This document shows positions 7,432 to 13,562 of a DNA stretch of 14,620 nucleotides, piece by piece. Numbering within the stretch: position 1 is the stretch's first letter; every line of letters begins with the position of its first letter. A model generated the notes under the pieces. That model was not told the origin of the DNA. It did no database searches and saw nothing but the letters and a program-made list of their open reading frames with translations. The stretch is from positions 1 to 14,620 of the forward strand of contig PBSR01000109.1 of assembly GCA_002726335.1 (NCBI GenBank). Direction: 5' to 3'. Both the position numbers and the translations under genes were made by a program. Source of the stretch: Gemmatimonadaceae bacterium. Its GTDB lineage: Bacteria; Latescibacterota; UBA2968; UBA8231.

Positions 7432-9447
7432 GTGACAACAGGGACAGGGCGAACAGGTACGTCGGCACGGGATGAGTACCAGATCGTGTCGCCGGATGCC
7501 CCCTTCGAGCCCGGGTTCAACATCAAGACGCTGCTGGCGGCCCTCTTCGTCGGCTTCCTCATGCTCCCGGGGGCTATCTACCTTGGCCTGGTGACCGGTC
7601 AGAGCATGGCGGGGGGCGCCGAGTGGGTCACCCTGATCCTCTTCATCGAGATCGCCAAGCGCTCTTTCGTGCATCTGCGTACCCAGGAGATCATTATCCT
7701 GTACTGGGTGGCCGGCGGTCTGGTGGTGATGGGCGGCAAACTGGGCACGGGCGCCGACCTGTTCGGCGGACCTTTCGGCGTCCTCATCTGGGACCAGTAT
7801 CTCATCCAGTCGCCTCAGGCGGACGGCCTGGCTCAGTACATCCCCAGCTGGGTCGTGCCCGAGCGCGGTTCCGAGGCGTTGCTGGACCGGACCTTCCTGC
7901 ACGCCGACTGGCTGGCACCGGTGTTGATTCTCGTGGTGGCCGTCACCCTGCAGCGGATCAACGCGCTGTCTCTCGGGTATGTCCTGTTTCGTATTACCAG
8001 CGACATCGAGCGTCTGCCCTTCCCCATGGCCTACGTGCAGGCCGGCGGCGCCACGGCCCTGGCCGAGACGTCGTCAAAAAAGGAGGGGTGGCGCTGGCAG
8101 GTGTTCAGTACCGGCACCTTCATCGGCGCCACGTGGGGGCTCGTCTACGTGGGAGTGCCCACCCTCTCCGGCGTCTTCCTGACGGAGACGGTGTCCATCC
8201 TGCCGATCCCCTTCATCGATTTCACCGTACCGGTCAAATCCGTTCTGCCCGCTGCGGTCCTCGGTGTCGGCACCGACCTCGTCCACCTCTTCATCGGCCT
8301 CGTGTTGCCCCTCTGGATCGTCGTCGGCGCTTTCGCCTCCTCCATGCTCGTCAACCTGGTGGCCAATCCGCTGCTCTACGCCGAGGGCATTCTGCACACC
8401 TGGTCTCCCGGCATGTCGGCGATCCCGACGATGGTGGCCAACTCCTTCGACTTCTGGCTCAGCTTTTCCATCGGCGGCGCCATCGCCGTGGCGGTGGTGG
8501 GATTCTGGACGGCGGGACGGGCGATGATGGCGGCCTCGCGGGCGGCGCGAGATCAACCCGCCGTCGAGGCCCGTTCGCGCAACGAAGGACGGGGGGACAT
8601 GCCCATATGGCTCGCGCTGGGCATCTGGGGGCTGAGCACAACCGGCTTCGTCGCCATGGTGGCGTATCTCGTACCCCAGTTCCCGATCTGGATCACCCTC
8701 TTCTTCGGTTTCGTCTGGACGCCTATCTATTCGTACATCGGGGCCCGCATGATCGGTCTCACGGGAAGCCCCCAGGGCGTCACCTTCCCGTACCTGCGCG
8801 AGGCCAGCTTCTACATGTCCGGATACCAGGGCGCCTCCATCTGGTTCGCCCCGGTGCCCATCTTCCAGTGGGGCTACGAGGTGCAGGCCTTCCGCCAGCT
8901 GGAGATCACCAAGACCAGTTTCGGCAGCCTGGTGAAGATGACGGCCATCACTCTGGTGGTAATGTTCGTCTGCAGCTTCCTGTTCTGGTCGTGGATCTGG
9001 AACCTCGGCGACATCCCCTCCTCGGCCTATCCCTACGTGCAGAAGTTCTGGCCCTTCCACGCCACCATGCAGTCCTTCTGGGCCAAGTCGACCCTGCCCG
9101 GCGCCGCCGCCACGGGGGTGGTGGAGCAGATCATCCGCTGGGACTACATCGGCATCGGCCTGGCCAGCAGCGGGTTGCTCTACGCCGCGCTCGTTGTGGC
9201 CCATGCCCCCGTGGCCATCTTCTACGGATTCGTCGCCGGCCTGGGACAGTGGCCCCACTTTGTTATTCTCAACTTCATCGGTGCTCTCCTCGGTCATTTC
9301 CACATGCGGCCGCGCTTCGGTGCGGAACGCTGGCGTGCCTACGCTCCCATCCTTCTGGCCGGCTATTCCTGCGGCGTCGGCCTGGTGGGTATGACCGCCA
9401 TCGCCATCGCCCTCATCTCGAAATCCGTGTCGCAGGTCATCTACTAA
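7432..9447 (+). CDS. OPT-like multi-pass permease (resembles DUF6785/DUF6784 proteins)
   Basis: 671 residues from the GTG at 7432; a GTG at 7360 would add 24 charged residues and is possible. Many long hydrophobic segments, roughly 14 to 16, suggest a polytopic inner-membrane protein. The first segment, starting near TLLAALFVGFLMLPGAIYLG, and the motif RLPFPMAYVQAGGATALAE (from the codon at about 8014) recall the LPFP-x-(A/G) signature of the oligopeptide transporter (OPT) superfamily. A cytoplasmic-type charged loop (about 8520-8600) divides two halves. The C-terminal part, with PYVQKFWPFHATMQSFW, fits the DUF6784-type end of these proteins. OPT relatives carry peptides or metal chelates; the substrate of this branch is unknown. 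It is first in a six-gene run that ends in sugar-acid enzymes, so a sugar acid or other small organic substrate is a reasonable guess. The downstream lipoprotein starts 16 bp after the stop. Confidence 0.82.
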   Translation: MTTGTGRTGTSARDEYQIVSPDAPFEPGFNIKTLLAALFVGFLMLPGAIYLGLVTGQSMAGGAEWVTLILFIEIAKRSFVHLRTQEIIILYWVAGGLVVMGGKLGTGADLFGGPFGVLIWDQYLIQSPQADGLAQYIPSWVVPERGSEALLDRTFLHADWLAPVLILVVAVTLQRINALSLGYVLFRITSDIERLPFPMAYVQAGGATALAETSSKKEGWRWQVFSTGTFIGATWGLVYVGVPTLSGVFLTETVSILPIPFIDFTVPVKSVLPAAVLGVGTDLVHLFIGLVLPLWIVVGAFASSMLVNLVANPLLYAEGILHTWSPGMSAIPTMVANSFDFWLSFSIGGAIAVAVVGFWTAGRAMMAASRAARDQPAVEARSRNEGRGDMPIWLALGIWGLSTTGFVAMVAYLVPQFPIWITLFFGFVWTPIYSYIGARMIGLTGSPQGVTFPYLREASFYMSGYQGASIWFAPVPIFQWGYEVQAFRQLEITKTSFGSLVKMTAITLVVMFVCSFLFWSWIWNLGDIPSSAYPYVQKFWPFHATMQSFWAKSTLPGAAATGVVEQIIRWDYIGIGLASSGLLYAALVVAHAPVAIFYGFVAGLGQWPHFVILNFIGALLGHFHMRPRFGAERWRAYAPILLAGYSCGVGLVGMTAIAIALISKSVSQVIY

Positions 9448-9463
9448 CCAACTGGAGCCCCCC

Positions 9464-10357
9464 ATGAAGCGGTCCTGTCATCGCCTTCTCGGTCTGTCAC
9501 TGGCAGTCGGGTTCATGTCCGGTTGTATCCCCGCCCCCATCCCCAGCCCCACGCCCACGTCAGAAGAGCAGGAGGAACGTCTCAACCGCGAACGTTACCA
9601 GGCCCGGATTCGGGTGATCCCGGGGGCGCCGCAGGCGATCTCGGGATTCCTTCGCATCGGCCGGGTCTACGCCTCCAGGATGGGATCGGCGGCGGTGGTG
9701 AGTCGTGTCGGCAACCCACGAGATCTGGACATGATCCTCGACACGATCAACGAGTACACGGAGATCGAGGCCGACTTTGCGCCCGACCTGCCGTACAGCG
9801 ATCCGCGCCTGCTGGATCTGCCCATCATCATACCCCAGAGCGAGCCGAACGAAGTCGAGCTCGAACAGCTGACGCGGTACCTGTTGGAAGGGGGTTTCGT
9901 ACTCGACCCCGGTCTTGGTACAGATGTCTTCCGCGAGGGGTTGGAAAAGTACGGCGGCCTCGTCTGGGGTCAGGACGCCTGGATGGAGACCCTGCCCAGC
10001 GACCATCCCGTCTTCAACTCCTTCTTCGTACTGGGGGAGGTCCGGCCGTCCGCCGGTCAGCCATCGCCAAGAGGACTGTTCGTCAACGGTCGTCTTGCCG
10101 TTCTCAACTTCGAAACCCTCGGAATGCGTGAGGAGCAGACGCGAGCCGAGGTGAGCCGGCCCGGGCAGGTTCCCGGACGGGCGCCCGTTTCGCCGGGGAC
10201 GGAAACGGTGGATCCACAACTGCTGCGGGAACTCGACGCGGCTCACGTCGATCGTTTCCGCGACATCCGCTTCGAGAAAATGACCGTCAACGTCGTTGTC
10301 CACGCCCTGACGCAGGAAGGTTCGATCACGAGCCGCAACTCGACCGGTGGGAGATGA
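9464..10357 (+). CDS. DUF4159-like lipoprotein
   Basis: 297 residues. A ribosome site GGAG (9454-9457) precedes the ATG. The N-terminus is a lipoprotein signal: KR near the start, a hydrophobic stretch 8-18, and MSGC with Cys21, although Met at -3 is not ideal. A Pro-rich spacer (22-31) and a charged segment follow. The body matches the DUF4159 pattern. It has a region about INEYTEIEADF (95-105), then LTRYLLEGGFVLDPG (136-150), SDHPVFNSFFVLGEV (179-193) and GLFVNGRLAVLNFE (204-217), and it closes with VNVVVHALTQ (275-284). DUF4159 has a flavodoxin/GATase-like alpha/beta look in my recollection, and its function is unknown. Its stop overlaps the next start (ATGA at 10354-10357). A more diverged relative lies at the right edge of the window on the other strand. 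Confidence 0.85.
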   Translation: MKRSCHRLLGLSLAVGFMSGCIPAPIPSPTPTSEEQEERLNRERYQARIRVIPGAPQAISGFLRIGRVYASRMGSAAVVSRVGNPRDLDMILDTINEYTEIEADFAPDLPYSDPRLLDLPIIIPQSEPNEVELEQLTRYLLEGGFVLDPGLGTDVFREGLEKYGGLVWGQDAWMETLPSDHPVFNSFFVLGEVRPSAGQPSPRGLFVNGRLAVLNFETLGMREEQTRAEVSRPGQVPGRAPVSPGTETVDPQLLRELDAAHVDRFRDIRFEKMTVNVVVHALTQEGSITSRNSTGGR

Positions 10358-11070
10358 GAGCCTTCCAGCCGAGCGGGTTGTCTCTCGAGTCGTTCGTCGG
10401 CCGGCGCTTGCTGGCCCTGCTGGTGGCGCTGTCGCTGGCCGATGTCGTCATCCTGCTGAGCATCGGATTGAGCACGGCCGCCTTCGTCGGCATCGCCAAC
10501 GAGGGAGGCATTCGGAAGACTCTGCGCGCCCGCAGCTTCGAGGTCGTCAATCGGGCCGGCCAACCCGTCCTCGTGGCGACAGCAAATGAGGCGCACAACG
10601 GCGCCTTCTGGGTCAGTTCCGCGGGGGGCAAGGGAGGGGTCAGCATCGGTGTGGACGAGGCGGGGAATGGCAACATGACGGTGAACACCCGCTCGGGAGA
10701 TCCCTTGCTGACTGCCTCTGCCAGTGATGTCAGTGGCGGCGCCCTGCGGATCGTCGACGACGAGGGCGCTGACCTGGTCTTTGTCGGCACCGGCGACAGG
10801 GGCCACGGCCTGCTGATGACGAACAGCGGCCAGGGCGTCAACATCTTTCTCGCCGGTGCCGACTCGGCCGCCAACGGCGGTGTGCTCATCAATAGCAGAG
10901 ACGGAACGAACCTCATCTACGCCGGCGCCGGTGCCGGCGGCAGCGGCGGCCTGCACGTCAACAGCCGTGCAGGCAAGAGCCTCCTGTTCCTGGGGGCCTC
11001 GGAAGCCGGCGGCGGTGTTCTCGGCCTCTGGAACCGTGCCGGGCAGGGCCGCATCCTCGACGCTGACTAG
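10354..11070 (+). CDS. Membrane-anchored 23-residue-repeat protein (predicted beta-solenoid or trimeric beta-fibre)
   Basis: 238 residues. One long hydrophobic segment (about 18-48) near the N-terminus is preceded by RR, predicting a single membrane anchor with the rest outside the cytoplasm. From residue 62 to the end the protein is seven complete 23-residue repeats plus a partial eighth, with no insertion or deletion. The consensus is hydrophobic-x-(V/I)-N-x-x-x-G-x-x-(L/V)-(L/V/I)-x-x-G-A-x-x-x-G-x-G-x. The regular G and N turns with paired hydrophobic strands are typical of beta-solenoids or trimeric beta-helical fibres. No enzyme motif is present, so a structural or binding role is likely. 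It is translationally coupled to the DUF4159-like lipoprotein before it and precedes the isomerase gene by nine bases. I know similar 23-residue patterns from other bacterial hypothetical proteins but no assigned function. Confidence 0.88.
   Translation: MRAFQPSGLSLESFVGRRLLALLVALSLADVVILLSIGLSTAAFVGIANEGGIRKTLRARSFEVVNRAGQPVLVATANEAHNGAFWVSSAGGKGGVSIGVDEAGNGNMTVNTRSGDPLLTASASDVSGGALRIVDDEGADLVFVGTGDRGHGLLMTNSGQGVNIFLAGADSAANGGVLINSRDGTNLIYAGAGAGGSGGLHVNSRAGKSLLFLGASEAGGGVLGLWNRAGQGRILDAD
10537..11067 (+). repeat. Tandem 69-bp (23-residue) coding repeat, 7.7 units
   Basis: Units by residue: 62-84, 85-107, 108-130, 131-153, 154-176, 177-199, 200-222 and the partial 223-238. The residue at unit position 8 is Gly in all eight. 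The N at position 4 or 5 (VNRAG, VNTRSG, INSRDG, VNSRAG, WNRAG) recurs in most. Repeats 6, 7 and 8 are the most alike. The DNA of the units has diverged, so this is an old protein repeat rather than a recent DNA duplication. Confidence 0.85.
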
Positions 11071-11073
11071 GAG
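11069..11073 (+). promoter_or_regulatory. Shine-Dalgarno AGGAG embedded in the upstream stop
   Basis: AGGAG begins inside the TAG stop (11068-11070) of the repeat protein and sits six bases before the ATG at 11080. It fixes the isomerase start and argues for reinitiation by terminating ribosomes. Confidence 0.75.
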
Positions 11074-11079
11074 CGAGTC

Positions 11080-11877
11080 ATGCAGATCGGCTGCCTGATC
11101 TCAGATCTTGACCAACTGGACCACGTGTCCCAATGGGGGTACGACTACGCCGAGTCCGTGCCCTGGGTCATCGACCCCCACGTGCTCGATCCGGCCCGGG
11201 CCGCCGGCCGGGAGGAACGCGATTCGCTCCGTCGGCTGGAGACCTCATCGGTATCCATGCCGGTGTTCTGCGGTTTTATCCCCGAGCCGGAGAAGCACGG
11301 ACTGATGGTCGTCGGCCCCCATGTCGACGCGGCGCGTCTGCGTGGCTATGTGACCCGACTGTTCGACCTGATGCAGCGGGCCGGAATCGGCGTGATCGGC
11401 TATGGCAGCGGTGGCTCGCGATGGGTACCGGACGGGTTTCCCCAAGACCGGGCGCTGGGCCAGGTGCGCGATTTCCTGAGCCTGTGTGCCGAGCTCGGTG
11501 AGCCCCGCGGTGTGAAGGTGGCGCTTGAGCCGTACAACCGGGACGACGCCAATCTGCTCAATACGGTGCCGGAGGCCTTGCGGCTGGTGCAAGACATGGA
11601 CTGTCCACACATCCAGCTGATGGCCGACTTCTTCCACATGCGGCTCAACGGCGAGTCTGACGACGAGCTGACGACGGCAGGGCCTTTCCTCATCCACGGT
11701 CACATCGCCGAGCCCGGCCGAGGGCGAGCCCAGACCACGCCCGAACAGCACGCCGACTATCTGATGGCACTGCGACGGGCAGGGTACGACGGGAGGGTGA
11801 CGCAAACCGGGGACCTGCCCGCCTACGCCTCACCCGAAGCGGCGGCAGCCGCGCTGGTTGGGGCAGCCAGATCGTGA
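11080..11877 (+). CDS. Sugar phosphate isomerase/epimerase-like TIM barrel (AP endonuclease 2 superfamily)
   Basis: 265 residues, usual size for the family (PF01261). Expected metal ligands can be placed: E150 in VALEPYN, D183 in MADFFHM, and H208 in HGHIAEPGRGR, with H186 as an extra candidate. The barrel-like alternation of strands and helices is visible throughout. The final Glu ligand, expected on the last strand of epimerases of this group, is not apparent; that position reads GRVTQTGDLP, with Q242 or T243 instead. The protein may therefore bind metal with three protein ligands, or may not be a canonical epimerase. Its gene overlaps the next (GTGA at 11874-11877). With the cyclase-family and dehydratase genes it forms the catabolic part of the operon. 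Likely cytoplasmic, acting on a ketose, aldose or inositol-type substrate that cannot be specified. Confidence 0.85.
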   Translation: MQIGCLISDLDQLDHVSQWGYDYAESVPWVIDPHVLDPARAAGREERDSLRRLETSSVSMPVFCGFIPEPEKHGLMVVGPHVDAARLRGYVTRLFDLMQRAGIGVIGYGSGGSRWVPDGFPQDRALGQVRDFLSLCAELGEPRGVKVALEPYNRDDANLLNTVPEALRLVQDMDCPHIQLMADFFHMRLNGESDDELTTAGPFLIHGHIAEPGRGRAQTTPEQHADYLMALRRAGYDGRVTQTGDLPAYASPEAAAAALVGAARS

Positions 11878-12581
11878 CGGCTCCCGCATTTCAGTACCGA
11901 CGGTTCGTCGATCTGTCCCGAACCCTCAATCCGGAGGGTGATCAGCATCCCTGGACGCGCTACGAGACCCGCACTGACAGCATCGTCGATGATCCTGAAT
12001 CCGTACCCGCTGAGGGCAGGTGGTACGTGGTGACGCAGATCGCCATGAGCGGCCACGCCGGCACACACGTGGAGTCGCCGTTGCACGCGGTGGCGACGGG
12101 GGACGACGTAGCGCAGATGCAGGTGGATCGGTTCTTCGGGGAGGCGGTGGTCCTCGATCTGAGTGATACGCCGTGGTCGGAGCCTTTCGGGTTGAAGGAC
12201 CTGCGGGCAGCAGCCCAGGCGGCTGGCGGCATTCGCCAGGGCGACATCGTGTTCTGTCGTTTCGACTGGGACCGGCGTGCCTCCGCCGGCGCCTATCCAC
12301 CCTACCCGACGCCAGAGGCCCTCGAGTGGCTCGTTGGCCAGGGCATCAAGCTGCTGGGCATCGACAGCCCCGGTCTCGAGGTCCAGGGCAACCGGGCGAA
12401 TATCAACCACCACATCCTCTTCGATCGGGGCATCCCCCTGATCGAGAGCCTCATCCACCTCGAACAGCTGGAGAGTTCGCGGGTCTACGTTTTCGCCCTG
12501 CCGTTGCCGGCGCAGAAGACCGACGCCGTCCCCCTGCGAGTTCTGGCCTTCGAAGGACACGAAACAGGAGAACAGACATGA
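11874..12581 (+). CDS. Cyclase-family (PF04199) metal-dependent hydrolase, kynurenine formamidase-like fold
   Basis: 235 residues from a GTG that overlaps the preceding stop. The family metal motif is present as HAGTHVESPLH (61-71). H61 and H65 match ligands of the KynB-type site, while E67 replaces the usual Asp. The second metal cluster appears in NINHHILFDRGIPLIESLIHLEQL, with H180 and E191 in the expected places. The early strand FVDLSRTLNP (11-20) is the standard N-terminal signature. Family members hydrolyse formamides, carbamates, isatin or lactone-like bonds. A kynurenine role is unlikely here because no tryptophan-pathway genes are near. Lying between an isomerase-like and a mannonate-dehydratase-like gene, a lactone- or cyclic-ester-opening step on a sugar acid is a plausible inference. 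Stop overlaps the next start (ATGA at 12578-12581). Confidence 0.9.
   Translation: MTAPAFQYRRFVDLSRTLNPEGDQHPWTRYETRTDSIVDDPESVPAEGRWYVVTQIAMSGHAGTHVESPLHAVATGDDVAQMQVDRFFGEAVVLDLSDTPWSEPFGLKDLRAAAQAAGGIRQGDIVFCRFDWDRRASAGAYPPYPTPEALEWLVGQGIKLLGIDSPGLEVQGNRANINHHILFDRGIPLIESLIHLEQLESSRVYVFALPLPAQKTDAVPLRVLAFEGHETGEQT
12566..12570 (+). promoter_or_regulatory. Shine-Dalgarno AGGAG of the dehydratase gene
   Basis: AGGAG lies seven bases before the ATG at 12578, inside the end of the cyclase-family gene. It selects this ATG over the much longer upstream-open frame, which starts at 12173 and lies in the cyclase gene. Confidence 0.75.
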
Positions 12582-13555
12582 AGATCGCCCTTGCCTTCGG
12601 CCCGGAGCCAAGTGCTGTCGCCGCCTTCGGAACCCAGTGTGGCGTGGAGCACGCCGTTGGCACTTTCAGTCTGGATCCGGTGGCCGGCGCCGGCCCCGAG
12701 GCACAGCCCTGGAGTCAGCCGTCCCTGGCGCGTGCGAAGGCGGCCTATGAGAGGCTGGGGTACCAGCTGGCCGTCATCGAGAGCCGGCCGCCGATGGAGC
12801 AGATCAAGCTGGCCCAGTCCGGCCGAGACGCCGAGATCGAAGTGGTCTGTGATATGATTCGCAACATGGGCGCCGTCGGGATCCCGGTGTGGTGTCCCAT
12901 GTGGATGCCAGTGCACCACGTGATCCGCACCTCCTTCGACATCCCGACACGCGGCGACGCCATGGTCAGCGGCTTCGATATCGAGACGTTCAACAGTACG
13001 GCGGGTCCCATCGAGCATGGTGAGGTGACCGAACAGGATCAGTGGGACAATCTGAGGTATTTCTTAGAGCGGGTCGTCCCCGTCGCCGAGGAGGCCGGTG
13101 TCAAACTGGCCATGCACCCCGATGATCCACCGCTGTCGCCGATCCAGGGGGTGGCCCGCATCATCAGCAGTATCGACAACTACCAGAAGATGGTCGATCT
13201 CGTGCCCAGCCCGGCGCACGGTATCGGCCTGTGTCAGGGCAACTTCGGCCTGATGACGGACGATCTGCCCGGGGCGATCAGACACTTCGGCGAACAGGGC
13301 AAGATTCACTTCGTCCACTTCCGAGACATCCGCGGCACCCCCGAGAACTTCGTCGAGGCCTTCCACGACGACGGCAAACACGACATGGCCGCCTGCGTGC
13401 GTGCCTACCGGGACGTGGGCTACGAAGGCGTGGCACGACCGGATCACTTTCCGCGGCTGACCCACGGCGATTTTGCCGACGAACACTACATGGAACGGTT
13501 GTTTGCCATCGGCTATATGAGGGGGCTCATCGAGGCTGTGCACAGCGAGGGGTGA
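12578..13555 (+). CDS. Mannonate dehydratase-like protein (UxuA family)
   Basis: 325 residues, clearly shorter than E. coli UxuA (about 394). The family reaction is dehydration of D-mannonate to 2-keto-3-deoxygluconate in glucuronate breakdown, using Mn/Fe in a TIM barrel in the cytoplasm. The four metal ligands of UxuA can be matched: H180 in HPDDPP, C219 in GLCQGN, H247 in FVHFRDIRG, and D289 in RPDHFP. WMPVHHVIRTSFDIP (109-123) parallels the UxuA segment with MPV followed by an RT(D/S) step. The N-terminus is shortened and lacks the longer family insert, so the substrate could be another aldonate. It is the last gene of the six-gene run and ends seven bases before a convergent gene. Confidence 0.88.
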   Translation: MKIALAFGPEPSAVAAFGTQCGVEHAVGTFSLDPVAGAGPEAQPWSQPSLARAKAAYERLGYQLAVIESRPPMEQIKLAQSGRDAEIEVVCDMIRNMGAVGIPVWCPMWMPVHHVIRTSFDIPTRGDAMVSGFDIETFNSTAGPIEHGEVTEQDQWDNLRYFLERVVPVAEEAGVKLAMHPDDPPLSPIQGVARIISSIDNYQKMVDLVPSPAHGIGLCQGNFGLMTDDLPGAIRHFGEQGKIHFVHFRDIRGTPENFVEAFHDDGKHDMAACVRAYRDVGYEGVARPDHFPRLTHGDFADEHYMERLFAIGYMRGLIEAVHSEG

Positions 13556-13562
13556 ACGAGGG

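Noticed and set aside
8074..9465. 463-codon minus-strand frame rich in Asp, Glu and His
   Set aside because: Antisense to the permease; the composition mirrors hydrophobic codons read backwards. No start signal or motif.
7623..9467. 614-codon + strand frame in another phase of the permease
   Set aside because: Overlaps the permease in full; very Arg/His/Pro-rich with no membrane segments, a typical frame shadow.
11874..12581. Naming the cyclase-family gene as kynurenine formamidase (kynB)
   Set aside because: Family membership is clear but no kynurenine-pathway gene is nearby and the context is sugar acids, so a specific symbol is not justified.
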